Of a stretch of 64,000 nucleotides of DNA, positions 41,850 to 56,800 are shown piece after piece (position 1 is the stretch's first letter; each line of letters begins with the position of its first letter). The notes under the pieces are model-generated. The model was given only the letters and a program-made list of their open reading frames with translations, made no database searches and was not told the DNA's origin. A program made the position numbers and the translations under genes. This DNA is from Odontocerum albicorne (Eukaryota > Arthropoda > Insecta > Trichoptera > Odontoceridae): the NCBI GenBank assembly GCA_949825065.1, contig OX463859.1, positions 17,689,220-17,753,219 on the forward strand, read 5' to 3'.

Positions 41850-44800
41850 CTGGAAAAATACATTATTTTAAATTTAGGCAAAACACAGCAGATGCCACAA
41901 AACTCCATCCAGATCGGTTCACAGTCTGCCACTCTATATTCTCCCATGTTGTGCTGAGACTGCAAATCTCCCTATCACAACACCGGATGGGTGTCTGATA
42001 TTTCAAGTTCCTTACGTTACATTGAATATTGAAAAAAAAATTAAGAATAAGTCTAAAATATCCTTAAAAAGGAAATATGCCCATATGAATTTTAACAATT
42101 TTCTCTAACCCAAAACACACATTTGACAACACATCAGTTAAAACTTTCCAACACCAAATTCCATAATAATCCAGGGAAACACTATTTTGAGGAATCTATT
42201 AATCATAAAACAAACTGCTCAATAGTGTAGCGAGCACTGTGACATTAAACTAGTTTAAAATATGTCGGGACAAGTCACAAACCCAGAAGAGTTGTGTTAG
42301 TGGTATTTTGTTTTGTTTGCTTAATCTTTTAATTATTTTTCTTTGCTTATCCTTTGCTTTTTCTTTATGAACAAATGACATTTAAAAATGTATATGGATA
42401 TTAACAGCATATATGCTGCCTGTCGATAGTGATAACAATAATAATAAATCATTGGTCACATACTTTCTTAATTGGTGACATACTTTATTGGCCACAACTT
42501 ACTCGTGTAATAAAGCAGGGCAGGGATGGAGGATGATACTTTTCTCTACTACATGCAAACACAAAATTTACTCATTTGTGCAGAAACCGGTACAAGGAAG
42601 ACGGGGTCATTACTAAATACTGTTAGATACAAATATAACATACAGCTTAGACCAGCAATTCGATTTTAATTTTTTAGGGGGTATTGAGGCATGAAGAATT
42701 ATTAGGGGGTTGTTAGGGCTTTCAAGGTGGTAATTGTGGTATTCATTAAAATTTCCAGCAATAAAAAGTCTCCGATTGACCGTATAGCTTACTTGTAAAC
42801 ATCGTTTGTCTCATAACTGCAAAAAATTGTCTTAATGAATAAAAAAATTGAAAACATGGCACCTATCTATGATTTTCAGTTACATTGTATATGTATAGGG
42901 TGAAAATAAGTTTTTGAAAAACTAGAAATAAAATCTATGGTTTCGATAATAATCACAATATCTATGACATTGTGTTTTTCACCAATTGCAACGCAACTCT
43001 TTAGTTAGACGAAGCACGTTTTGTTATCTTGGTTCTATAATATATAGTAAAGCTCACATTATTATAATTTTTATTTTTATACCAAATTTTATATTTGGTA
43101 ATATTTTATAGCTAACATAATTTATTGTTACAATTAAACAAATAAACCAGTTTTAGTAATATTGAATGTTTTTACCTCCTTCAAGTTGCAAGAACTAAAA
43201 ATTATTATGGTTATATTATATTATGGGGACTTAAACTGATCCTAAGATACTACAATGGGGTGTTAGTCTAAAAAAAAGTTAGAAAACCCTGATACAGATA
43301 AATTTTTAATTTAGTAATTTCCTTCAATATGCCAAATCTAATAAATAATTCACCCGGTTTGTTTAGTGGCATTATATAAAATATGTAGATAAGACAGAAT
43401 AAAAGTAGTGGCTCTCCGGGAATCTAACACATCGATCAATAAGTCTCAGGACTAACTACTAAAACAACATTTGTTTGACAAAATTCTTCTTTATTCATCA
43501 ACATAGTCTCCTTCAAGAGCGATACATTTACTACCAAATGATATCTTCAGGATGTCAGCTATCTCACGCAACTTTATTTTGCGATTTTCCATCACGATTA
43601 TGAGGATTTTTTTAGGTTTTCTGGTGTAACAGCCTCATTTGGACGACCAGAGCGTTCAGCGTTATTTGTGTCTGTACGACCGCGTTTGAAATCAGCATAC
43701 CACCGACAAATAGTTGTTTTCGACGGAGCAGAGCCCGGATAACACTTTTCAAGCCATCGCTGAGTTTGAACGGTATATTTTGCCAATAAAAAGCAATGTT
43801 TTATCAACACACGAAATTCGGTTTTTTCCATTGTTTTGATAATAGCAAAAGTAGCGTCACTAAAACCACTGTAACTCAATGACACAATGTTGGAATATCA
43901 TGAAAGTTGGCCCCTTAATTCTAAAGGCTGGTACTAACTGAGAATGGTATGAATTAGTTATTAGAGGCGCCATCTGTTGGTTAGTCCCGGGACTTATTGG
44001 TCGATGTGTTATCATTTAATTTTAGGTGAACTTCTAGTAGCCTCAATTTGCGCAATTTTGATTTATGTGAATTTTCTTAGAACATATCTACAGCGTAAAT
44101 CAAAGTATAGGTGTTGTCCATACGAATAAGTATCATTGATGACTTTCGTGACCTAGTTCGTAACATACAGTACCTGGCGGCATGTAATACACATCAGGCT
44201 TAAGAAAGAGACTGTCGGTCATAATCGGCTAACTTCGACTTTGTAGAGCGCCGTCTCTGTCCCTAGAACGCTTGACAATGACTGACAAATCGCGACGGAA
44301 CACGTGTATGAATGACAGAGACGACGCTCTACAAAGTCGAAGTTAGCCGATTATGGCCGACAGTCTTTTTCTTATACCTGATGTGTATTACTTACCGCCG
44401 GGTACTGTACTTGACTTCCACCAGGGGTTTCGAGTTCGATTCCCTATAGTACCCAAAAAGTCAGGTAATAGTACTCACATGCGCTGAGTATGCGTGCGAG
44501 TCTCTTAACATGCTAATGTTACCAACATGAAGAATGATTAACCGTGGGTTCCGTGCCTAATACAATGGTTCTAAGCCCGTAAGCTTGATAACTAAAGCCG
44601 AAGATGATATTGTCTTCCGGCCACGCTCTTAAATATGTCCGAAGACCAATTAAAGTATGTTGTAGGTTACTAAATGAAAGAAAAAATCATAAAATTTTCT
44701 TAACATACCAAGCACAGTCAAATCAACTAAGTTACATCATCACCATCAGACCTACAGCCCAGCAGGATTCTCTACCACTTATGTCTAAGTTAATTTACGA

Positions 44801-47800
44801 TTAGATTAATGTACATATATAAACCCCCACCTGATAAAGTCTTAGCTCCCCTTGACAGTCCGATCCTCCGTGCCCTGCCCAACAATCCATTCACCAGAAT
44901 AGACTTGGGGGGCATACCCGGGATTTTGTTAGTAGTGGACAATGGACCGTTCTCTGTGCAAAGCAGTCAAGGGTTAGATGGTTAGAAAGTTAGTTTGATA
45001 GCTTGGCAGACAAGTCAAGATATAAATATTTATATTACAACAGCTACAAAGACATAACACTAATATATGTAGCATGCAATGAATACCATGTACCAAAAAT
45101 TTTAACTGGCCAAATTGCGAACACCGGGATTTTCAGTCGATAACGTATTTGCAATTTATTATTTGGGTGTGCTTAGATTCAGTGTTCACCTTTAACGCAA
45201 GCAGGTGGGTGGGTGGTTGCATCACATCAAATTGTAAATTTTAAATTACACATGCATAGTGGTTTAATTTATTATTTATTAAATTTGCAATTGTTTCTGT
45301 TCGTATTTTATATCCTCAATTTTGTATTTTTATGTCGCATAACTGTGTGCTCTTGTTTTGTGTGTATTCATTTTTCGGGAGAGATTATCCGGGTCAATTT
45401 TTTTCACTACCACACCAAATGATCAAGAGGTTAATGTGCTTCGAACTTTCTGATATTACTTCAAAACCTAACAAAAAAGTACTATTGAGAGTCAAGTATA
45501 CACACATAACTCCTAAATTGTTTTTCTAAGATTAAGGGGAAAATGTATAAATGGCAGGAAAATTATGTGAGGGAGTAATAGTAATAATAGTTATACACAA
45601 TATAAAGTTTTTTCTCATAAAAATTAGATGTGATTGAAAAATTAGATCTGTGATTGAAATTTTTTTTATAAATATAGGGTTATAATAAAATTTTTGAGGA
45701 CAAATTTCAATCTGTATAATCATTCAATTTCGATGGAAACAGAATTCTAAAACAAATTTGATGTAAATCATAGGAAAAACATCATGAATATGGGTTTAAA
45801 TTACACCAAATATTGAAAAATGTAATGGAGACAGAAAACAACGTAAACCGAAAACTTTTAAGGGTTAATATACTGCAGTTTTTTTACAAATATATTGGGT
45901 TGTCTGAAAAAGTAGTTTCGTATTTCTCGGATATATTCGTAAGGACAAAATTTTCATTGCTAACTTCATTTCTATAATAGTTAAGCGCATTTTTCGCACA
46001 TTGTTTGCCCAAATTGCTTGAGTGTTTTTTTTTGTGTAATTTTGAAGATGACACAAAATAAGTTGTTTTGTCAGTGATTGATGCTTTTTTTTACTTTGCG
46101 GTAGGAAAAATGCATCAAGCACCGAAAAAACAACTTACTTTGTTCCATCGTTAAAAGGACACCAAAAAAAAAATTTTGTCGTGAAAAAATTTTCTCTCCT
46201 AAAATACATGAGAGTAAAACCCTTGAACCTTTCAATATATTAGGGGGACCGGAAAGAAATCAAAATTTTCGGGAGTACCACTTTAAGGTCAGTCTGCGTC
46301 GAGACACAAAAGAGAAAACACGTGCTTTTTGGTGCTAGTAGTTTGTGAGGGTTGTAAATTCATTATTTTTGCAAAGATTATTTTTTCCGTCGTTTGTGAA
46401 GAATGTCAAGGCCGACTATTGACGAAGAACATTTACGCCACTGTATGTTGTTTTTATTTGACCGGGGATTGAAGGCGAAAGAAGTGACAGAAACAATTAC
46501 TGCTACATATGGAGACGTATTAAGACTCAATAAATGTCATAGATGGATAAAAAAATTTAAAAATAATGATAGGAACCTGAAGAACGCCCCTAAAACTGGA
46601 AGACCAACAAAATTGGATGATGATGCGCTGACGTCATTGGTTGAATCTGACCCTCGTCAAACAATAGCTGAATTATCAATTAAACTCGATTGTCCATGGT
46701 CAACAGTGCAGGAACATCTTAGTCGCATTGGAAAAATTCATAAACAAGGAGTTTGGGTTCCGCACGTGTTGACGCCAGCTGCGCTCGAGCAGCGAATAAC
46801 GATATGCACGTCCCTTTTGTCCAGGTATAAAGTGGACCCATTTCTTCGAAGAATAATAACTTGCGACGAGAAATGGGTCTTGTACAATAATCCCACACGA
46901 AAAAAACAATGGCTTTCTCGGGGCCAGTCGGCTGTTCCTACACCAAAACCAACGTTGACTCTAAAAAAGGTTCTCCTCTGTGTATGGTGGGATATCGAAG
47001 GTGTTGTTCACTATGAACTATTGAAACCAGGAGAAACAATTAATGCAGCTCTTTATTGTCAACAACTGGAGAGTATGAAAGAGGAACTAAGAAAAAAACG
47101 TCCACTTTTGGTCAATAACCAACCCAGGATGCTTCAACAGGATAACGCGCGGCCACATACTGCGATAATCACCCAGAATAAAATAATGCAACTTGGACTG
47201 GAACTTTTACCTCACCCCCCCTATTCCCCTGACATAGCCCCCTCAGATTATCACCTTTTCAGATCATTGGAACACTCCCTCCGCGATAAAACATTCAAAA
47301 ATATTGATGAAGTAAAAAATCATATCGAAAAGTTTTTTAAGGAAAAACCATTTTTTTTTTACAAAAATGGAATTGAAAAGCTGCCTGATAGATGGAGAAA
47401 GGTCTTGGAAAACGATGGAAACTATTTCATTGATTAATTTCTTTTTGTATTTTTTTTAAATAAAATTTTTAAATGTATTACTTTTTTTTTGATTTCTTTC
47501 CGGTCCCCCTAATACAACAAATCAAATTTATTCTTGGAGTAGCTTAGCAATTGGATTCAAAACAACGACATTTAGTTTAAAATGTCAATGTGGACTTACA
47601 AAAACAAGAAAAGGTCAAATGATCGTATGAGTAAAGCTTTATATACTCTTCTAATGATATGCCAAGCAGTTAAATGACACAATCACTAAAAATACACCAA
47701 TGTTTAAACTGAAACATGATGATTTTAACTGTAAGTCAACAATGAAATTAATATTCATAAGAAAACAACAACAATGGAGTAATAATTAACTATGATATTA

Positions 47801-50800
47801 TTTATTTTCACACGTATAATTTTATTCATAGAAAACGTATTGAATTTTGTAAATTTAAAGTAAAATACATTGATAAAGGAAAAGTAATTTATAAAGTTAA
47901 AATTTTGTGATATTTATTCTGAATCTCATAAACACCAATCTTTAAAGTGAGGTAATGAAACCACATGACTCGCTTATTTAACGAAGTTACGACAATTCTG
48001 TATGAAAATTAACTTTAAATACTAATTTATTCAGTAAAAAAATAGTTTCAATATTTAAAGATTTAAAAAAGTATTTAGTGTAAAGGTCGGACTATTAATT
48101 TGGTAAATACTTAGCAAGTTATAAATGACAGTTTACAATTTAACACTTTAAACTGTATCTCTGTAAATTCAATCAATATTTTAAATGAAAATTAATTGAC
48201 CTCAAACATTATTTATATACGAGGCATATCCAGAAAGTAAGTGTACTGAGGCTCTCACGACCGGATGGATTTTATTTTCGACATGTTGGCTACACTTCCG
48301 TGTAGCCTGACCCTTCTCCTCCGCAACGAGACCGGTTCGAGGTCAGTACGTTGAAAAGTGTCGACGCGACAACACGTTTAGTGAAAAATGTCAACCCAAT
48401 CTCCCGCCAAGTGCGAAATTTTGTAAAAAGGCAAGAGTTTTTGAGGCGCTGCAAACTCCATGGAGATGAATTTCTCCGCTCCATCGTTACTGGAGATGAA
48501 ACTTGGGTTGCACACTACACGCCTGAAACCAAAAGGCAGTCTCAACAGTGGTGTCACACCTCTTCACCCTCCGCCAAAAAGTTCAAAACCACAATTTCAG
48601 CCAAGAAAATCATGGCATCCGTGTTTTGGGACTGTCAAGGCATAATTTTAATTGAATATATGCCTCAAGGGGAGACCATCAACTCTGCAAGATTCAGAAC
48701 AAGAGGAGAGGCATGCTGACAAAGGGAGTCTGCCTGCTGCACGACAATGCAAGACCAAACACGGCCAACGCCACGAAGGAACTGCTCGCCTCGTTTAAAT
48801 GGGATGTCCTGAACCATCCCGCGCATTCCCCTGACCTAGCACTTTCAGATTACTATCTCTTTACCTCCCTGAAGCTGCACATCGGTGGAAAAAGGTTTTC
48901 AACCGACGAGGAGGTAAAGGAGGAGGTGGAGAAGTGGACGGAGGGGTTGGCGGGAAACTACTTCGAGGAAGGCATCAAAAAGTTGATACCCCACTTCACC
49001 ACCTGCATTGAGAGGAATGGCGACTATGTCGAAAAATAGCTTACATATGTACTATGGTAACCACGTAATTTTTTTGTTAAAATAAAAAAAATTGTAACCT
49101 ACAAAAATTCAGTACACTTAGTTTCTGGATATGCCTCGTACAATAAGATGTTTCTAATTTTTTTTAAATAAAAACATGAAATATTTTGGTTTGTGTAGAT
49201 TTTACCAATTTTATAGACACAAAAATTTTAATCCTGAAATCAGATGTTATAAACGATACTGGCAGTAACAATAACAGGATCAATTCCTGTAGAAGACCAA
49301 GGAAGACACGAAAGGCTCAGCAAGAAGACAATTTGTTCTTGTTGAATAGGGATAGGTCAAGGATACTGCTAAGGCTTATGATAAATAGATAACGACCTTG
49401 TCATCGCTTTGACCCTGATGCTCTGTATAAGGAAATGAATAGATTGCTTGTGGTGTGAACTCAGGGCACTGTCATTAGTCAATGATTGGTAGAGTTAGAG
49501 TATGATCAATAATGGGAGTGCTTGTATCTTCAGATTTTCCACTTCAAGTGGCATGAACTACTTCACTACAACATATGTTATAATGCTTCAAGACACAATA
49601 CTATTTTTTACCTATTCACATTTGAAATATAATAAAAAACCACTAGATCTATCTGAAACGCTCTGAAGTTCAGCTGAAGTGAAAAAAATTGTAAAATCGA
49701 AAAACAGATATCACACAAATAGCACATTATTGTAGATAATAATTCAGAGAGTCCTGATTTGTAATAACAGATGTCACATTATTCTCATGTTTATAAATAA
49801 AAATGAGATGCGCGCCGTTATTCAGGAACATTAACTAAATTATAAAATTGAAATAATTTCTTTTAATCCACGTCCTCATATAGTGTTCAATAAATAACAG
49901 TCATAAGTGAAGATTTTATAATTTAAATATTCTGCTGTCAGTTGATGTGTCAGAGCAGTATCGTTGTGTTTAATGTGGTTTTCTATATGAGAGATTGATA
50001 GAAAATGTGTTTATAGTAGTAACAAGTAGTTATATGTGAATATTTTGTATAGAAGCACCATTTTATAACAGTTCAGAACTCTAAACTGTGCATAGCAGGG
50101 ATAAATCAGCTAGAGATAAGATACATATAAAAGATAGTAAAAAATTCAACATATGTTTGAACACCATGTATGAATAATAATGAATCTCTCATTGCACAGC
50201 CTCTATGTATATTTGATAGTACATTAACTAAAATTTACATGCAAACTAATTTTGATGATGCATTGAAATTTGACTCATGCGATCCAGGGCCAAGGCAACC
50301 GTGTTGTATATGCATACAGTAATCCCTCCATTTACGCAAATGCACTTTCAATGAAGTTTATTCTGTTTAGAATTTTAAATTCGTAACATTGACTCATAAA
50401 TAATAATTTGGCTTCTAAAAAGATATTTTTATAAACAACTGTAAGAGTGATGACAGTCACAGTAGAAAAGTCATCCAGTGAGTAATTTTGAATAGATACA
50501 GCAAATTGTTAGTTCAGTATATTTTTTCTTCGTATAAATAAATCGTATAGCTCTAATCAAAATGTGTATTTTATTAGTTCTCAGTTGCCACTTAAACTGG
50601 ATTATTAAAAATATAATTAAAGCTTTTTTAAGTAAGTAAGAATGAAATATATGTAAATATATCACCTTATTTTACATAGCATTCAATGGCTCCATTTATG
50701 CGCTGTTATCCTGGAACCAATTAGCTGTGTAAATGGAGGGAATACTGTATGTTATATGCATATTTTATCAATTCAATAACCAAAACCATTAAATCTGACT

Positions 50801-53800
50801 ACAATACGACCCAAAAGATGTGGCAGGTGAATGTATTATACAATAAATCAGCATTTGTAATGTATTTAAAAATGATAAACCTTACCTTTTCAGAGGCAAA
50901 AAGTTCCGAATCTATAATTGAATGATCAAGTATCTGGTTTTTATAGATACGAGGAATCATGTCTTACATTCATTAAAATAGGAGAGATATCCAGAGGTGT
51001 AGCAATAAGAAACAAAGTAAATGAGGCACTTTAACATATATACCGAACCGGACAGCATCAAAATCTGCTAAGAGGTAGTCCACAACAGTATTCTAATAAC
51101 AAGTTTGATATATGTAAGTTAAATGTGGACGTGGAAAAAGATTGAAAGGAGCCTAATAAATGCGCACACTGAGAAGAATACATGGAGTGATAATGTATAA
51201 CAGAATACGGAATGAAGTGATTAAGAATGAATTTGAACTTAAGGCTGACGTATTAAGTATGATGAAGAAAGCACTCTAAGATAGTTTTCGTACGTAGAAC
51301 GTATTTTATTTGAAAATAAGTCAAGTATAAACAAGATACACCTGTACACATAATAACTCCCAAACAATTAAAATATTACAATAGGATGCAATATGCAGAA
51401 ACTCCCGAGGTGATAGAACCGTTGAGTGAAGTTGCGCAAGATCGTGAGGTTTAGAGTACTTTGTTACGGTTAGTGTTGGATCTTCATGACTCTTAAGCCA
51501 AAAAAATAAATTATTAACTTGATTTTGCTATTTAATTTTGTTATAATCGTTGATCAATTTACCTAACTATAAAACTTTTAAAAGTCCATCTGCCATATTA
51601 TGTGTCGCACTATAAAAACGAGGCTTGTTTAATAACACGTTCAGTGCTGAGGACACACCTCGCGTGTCCATACAAACATATACCCAGTGTGCATGATATG
51701 CGAGTGGTGTTCTGTTTGTCTTTACTAGATTTCTCAGCACAGCATGTATTTATGTAAAATTTTATTCACAGTGAAAGTGTTAAGCAAAGTCTGTTTTGAA
51801 ATTAGAAAAAAACCATAAAAGACAAAATTTATGTTATTTTCCACATAGCTATCATTGACTTCCACACGTTTTTGATATTGTATCACCAGTTTCCCTATTT
51901 AATTTTCAAATCCACCACCAGTATATTAAGCTATTCATTAAAGACCTTCAGTCATCACCTTAAAACTGCTGTAATGCAAGAAATTTCTTGAAAAGCATAA
52001 ACAAGTGATGTCACTTGGTGCAAGACCGTAATATATCTCATGACTGACCAACTGCTGCGCTCGACTGCTCGCTTCATCATAGATATTCATTCCTCCTTCC
52101 TTATGGAAACAAATGACATCTTACTGTCACTCGTATCATTTAGCCCATAAATCTCGTTGCCGATGTAAGTTGCCGATGATTTCAGCAGCACTATTGTTTT
52201 TTGCAAATGAATCACCGCACAAACCTCACAGTTGATGGGATATTTATTGGTGCACTCATTAGAAATTGTGGACATTTAAAGAAGGGTAGCGACAGGGAAG
52301 AAGATAAATGGAGCACTCAATGTAACAAACAACTGCGCAATATCAAAAGTAGCAAAGATGACCAAACAAAAGTATGTAGGTGTTCACCTCGACGTATGGA
52401 AGTGAAACTTGGATTTGGCAGAAGGATAAAAGATTAATGCTGTGGAGTTGCGTGAACTAAGAAAAAAAAAATTTATGTTAATGTATGAAAGAAGGTGGAA
52501 CGAAGAGATCAGAGATGAATGAATGAATAAAATGGATGTTTTAAGATGAAGAAAGAAGCTTTACGATTATTTAGACATGTGGAGAGAATGAATGACAAAA
52601 CAATGACTAAATGAATATACAAGCCAAAAATGCTAGGGGTAAGAGGTAGACGGAGGAAAACATGGCTGGATCAAATGGACCTGATTGTAAAATGTGAAGT
52701 GTGGATAGTACAAGATTGTGCATGATAAGTTTGTATAATGTGGAGGTGAAAATTGTATGCTAGGATAGAAAAGTTTGGAAATCTGTTTTCTCTGCCTACC
52801 CCGAAAGGCATGATATGTACGTATTGTAAATTAATCACACACGGCATTAAATACAAATAAGAGTGTCACAAAATGACCGAAAGTATGCACAATCCCGCTA
52901 CCCAGTTTTAATCGGCAATAATTTCACAACAGACCTCACTTAAAAAACAAGCCTTGTATTAATTATGTTTACCGTTAATATCTAATAATTAATCAAAAAT
53001 ATACAGAAAAAATCAACATACCGTCTGTCGATGAAACAATTTCCGGGACATTTTTTCTCTTAGCGGGCGAGGGCGCACTTAGCAGCTTCAAATTGTTATT
53101 ATGATTTAATTTTGGCTCAATATATTCATCGGTGGGTTTGAATGAAATCTTTCTTTTTCGATTTTGGGTCTTGCCATTCGATGAAGCATCAATATTCATA
53201 TCTTCAACATCTTGTTCTTGCGACTTTGTCACCTCTGCAACTTCATTTACTCTCTTCAAGTCAACAACCGAGGAATCGAAATTGATTCCACCACCTAAAA
53301 TTACTTCTAATATATCCTGTCGTGTTACTTTACTGAGTGCTTCATTTATTTGTGAATAATATTCCGGACAGTCGTATTCAAACGCAGAGTCATTTCTGAC
53401 TGCATTGTTGTCCATATTTTCATCATCGTAATAGTATTTTGGCATTATTTTTTCTTCTACGGCATAAGGCTTGATTTCAACGACGATATTTGGTTTAATT
53501 TCAATGCTCTTTACTATTTTCCTTCCAGCAATCTTTCTCTTCTTCAACGGTAGCTGCTTGGATTTCATTATGTCGTTGTAAGCGCTGTGTTTCAAATCAT
53601 TAAGTTCCACGAAACATTGAGAGCTTGATGGTAATTGTATTTCAGAATCTACCAACATATCCAACTTTTGCGGACTAACTTTGTGTTTAAAATCTTCTTT
53701 TGGTAATATTCCATCTCTTTCTATGTTTACTGTTTTGATTGTATGGTTTTTACGACTTAGTTTATTAAACGCTTGTTCCATACCTTCATCACATCTCACT

Positions 53801-56800
53801 AAATAAATAATGGATTCCTGTTTCTGATTGATTCCATTAATACTATTCAAGAACTGCTTGAAATATTTTCTTTGCTTTTCGAGAGCAAAAAATGACTTCT
53901 TCTTTGATTCATCGTCGAAATAGTGCAGATCTGATTCTAAATCTGAACTATCTCTTGATCTTCTGGATTTGAAAGACTTTTTGGGTGTTGGAGAGATATC
54001 TTTCATACAAGCTATTTCCAGCTCAGGCCCTGAGTTACCAGAATAAATTTGACTTTCATTCTTGGATACATTATTCTGTTTTTCAACTAATTCTTGAGCA
54101 TCCTGTTTACGTTTTCGCTCTTCTATATCCATGTTCTTCCTCACCTTCATTAGTTTCCGGGCTTCGTAAATGTTAGAAGCAAACTTTGGCTTCTTCAGCT
54201 TTTGACCCTCACTAACCGGAGATGTTGGAGATTTTTTTTCCTCTTCCAACTTTGGAGAAGGATTCAATTGACTGTCAATATGAATAACAGGCTTTTTAAC
54301 CACTGCATCCGGGGACCTGTGTAAATTCAAATGGGGTGTAACAGGCTTCTTGACTATAGGTTGAAACATATTAATTCCAGATTTTATATAACTTCCAGCT
54401 GTTATGTTAATTTTATCTTTTGAGACAACGTTGTCACTTTGACCTGAAGAAGAATTTCCATTTGAACTATTGTTAGCTTTTCCTGAACTGGTTTTATCTT
54501 TGTTGGCAGTGGATTGGGCAGTTGACATAGAGGAGTTGACCGAATTGGAACTAGAACTCTTCATCGAGCCATTATTTCCATCGTTAGAATCCCTATCTGT
54601 TGATCTTCGAGGTCTACCACCTCTCCCTGAAGAACTGTAATGATCATCCTTCTCAGCTTTCTCTTTTCCTTTCTTTTCATCTTGTTTCTTATCTCCTGAA
54701 GAATGTGATGAAGAAGACTTCCTACTTTTATCCGAACTAGACTGAGAATGTTTACCACTGGAGCTGCTCTTATCCTTAGATGTGCTATGTGATAATTTAC
54801 CCTTGTCATGACTCGAGTGTTCGGAACTTTTTTCCCCGTGCTTGGATGATGAATGAGATTTACTATCTTTTGATGAATCTCTGCTCTCATGTTTAGATTC
54901 TCTGTCACTTTTGTGAGAATCCTTTGAATCATTTCGAGAAAGTGGGTGCTTATCCTTATCTGAAGTAGAATGTCTGTGTTTATGAGGATCATCTGAATGA
55001 TGTTTGGAGCTGCTTGAACTCTTCGAAGACCCATGTTTGTATGAACTGGAACTTTTATGACTGGAAGAACTGTGTCTCTCTTTGGAATTCTTCCTAAGTT
55101 CAGAACTACTAGATTTTCCGTGAGAATCTTTATAACTCTTTGAATGTGAGCTATCTTTTCTTTCATGAGAAGAACTACTACCATGTTTCTTGTCATCGTG
55201 TCTACTGCTTGAATGTTTAGAATGTGAACTTCTCGAATGATGTTTAGAATCGTCTCTTCTGTCTTTGCGGTCTTTTGAATGATGATGACTACTAGATGAC
55301 CGTCTTTCCGATTCTTTTGACCTGCTTTTGTCATCACTGGTACCGTCTCTGTGCTTATCGCTTTTTTCTTTAGAATCTTGAGCTTTAGCATCATCAGTTG
55401 GAGACTTTTCAGACATGGGAATATCCTCAGAAGCAGATATACTCAGCCTGTTGATACAGACTTCTGTGTACTCGGCTGTTTCCTGCAAATCAATCTTCAA
55501 GCCATTACTACTTGAATCATCATCCATGCTTCTTTCGTCCATTGAAGATATCTTATTTGTAAACGTGTATGTTTCTTTAACGCCAAACGTTTCATTTTGA
55601 GTACTAGTAAAAATACTACTGGACTTTGATCCATCATTTGAGTCCATAGAAGCATCCATGTTAATCATAGCTTTATTGCTTTCTGATGAAGTCTTTGATT
55701 CGACACTTGAGCGATGATGAACAATTGGTTCTGTTGCTTCACTGCTAATAGCACTTTTCATAAGCTCTCTTCTGTTTATCTGACCTCTTTCAGTGCAATC
55801 ATATTCCATGTTTACATCTTTGACTTGTTGATTAGTTTCAAAAGATTGTCTAGCATCTGTCGAGTTATCATCATTGTTGAATTTAAACGATTCACGTTTT
55901 TCGATAATGTCCATTTTAACAGGAATGGTCATATTGGCATCGTCCCCACTATCATATTCAATGCCAGTTTTTTTTATAATTTTGGCACTGTTTGAATCAT
56001 TTGAAAAATGAGAAGTTGATTCGACAGCTTTCAAATCTGATTTTTTTTTCTCGGACTTGACAGCCATTTCATTAGCGACTGAGCTTGAGTCGTTTGAATC
56101 TCTAGAATTCAAATCACTCACACCCGACATTTGTGAAATATTCGGACTAACTTCTCTTTTAAGATCATCTTCGATGGGTTCGAATGCCGGGGATTCGAAA
56201 TCGTCATCTTTGGAATCATTTGAATCTTCAGACTCAATACTTGGTGGGAAAGTTCTTTCCACTTTCACCTCAGTTTCTTCTTTCTTCTCAACCATTTTGA
56301 CGTCTTCTTCTTCCTCCTCTACTTTAACTTGCGGGTCTAGACTTCCCGCCTCGGCTGACCTCTCGTGAGATTTCACCGAATCAGGACTCACAGCCTCCAA
56401 GTCATGAGGAAGAAGGTTATCAGTATCTACTTGAAGTGCTGAAGACGTGTTTGGAAGACCATTTGAGAGGTTCTTACCAGACCTATCGGGTTTTTCTAAT
56501 CCGAAACATTTGTAGACAATCTCTTCCACTTGGGGAAGAAAATGGGTGGCTATTTTGGGGTTCACAACTTGATCAACTATTCTTTCAACTCCCTGTTCCA
56601 AGAAGTTTGAACTGGAATAAAAAATAAATAAAAAATTTAACATATCAAAAGTTTAATTGAAGATTTTTTTTTATTTACCTATATACTTATTAATTTATCC
56701 GTCAATAATTGTGGGGTTGAATCCCGAGTTAGAGCACCAATGAGGAGAGTCTGCTTTCTAAATGGTGCTATTATTATCCTTTTGTTATTATTAATTATAG

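Noticed and set aside
41711..41998. 95-codon + strand ORF
   Set aside because: Opposite-strand shadow of the candidate BOD1L last exon.
42655..43292. hAT MITE
   Set aside because: The proposed ends match poorly and flanking octamers do not agree; left unannotated apart from a note.
54561..55394. 277-codon - strand ORF
   Set aside because: A shifted-frame shadow of the Ser/Lys/His-rich repeat in the BOD1L exon.
52993..56643. 1216-codon ORF beginning MLNFLFIF as a complete single-exon gene
   Set aside because: The first codons are the intronic polypyrimidine tract before the acceptor at 56612, and the last ten codons lie past a donor; it is an internal exon of BOD1L.
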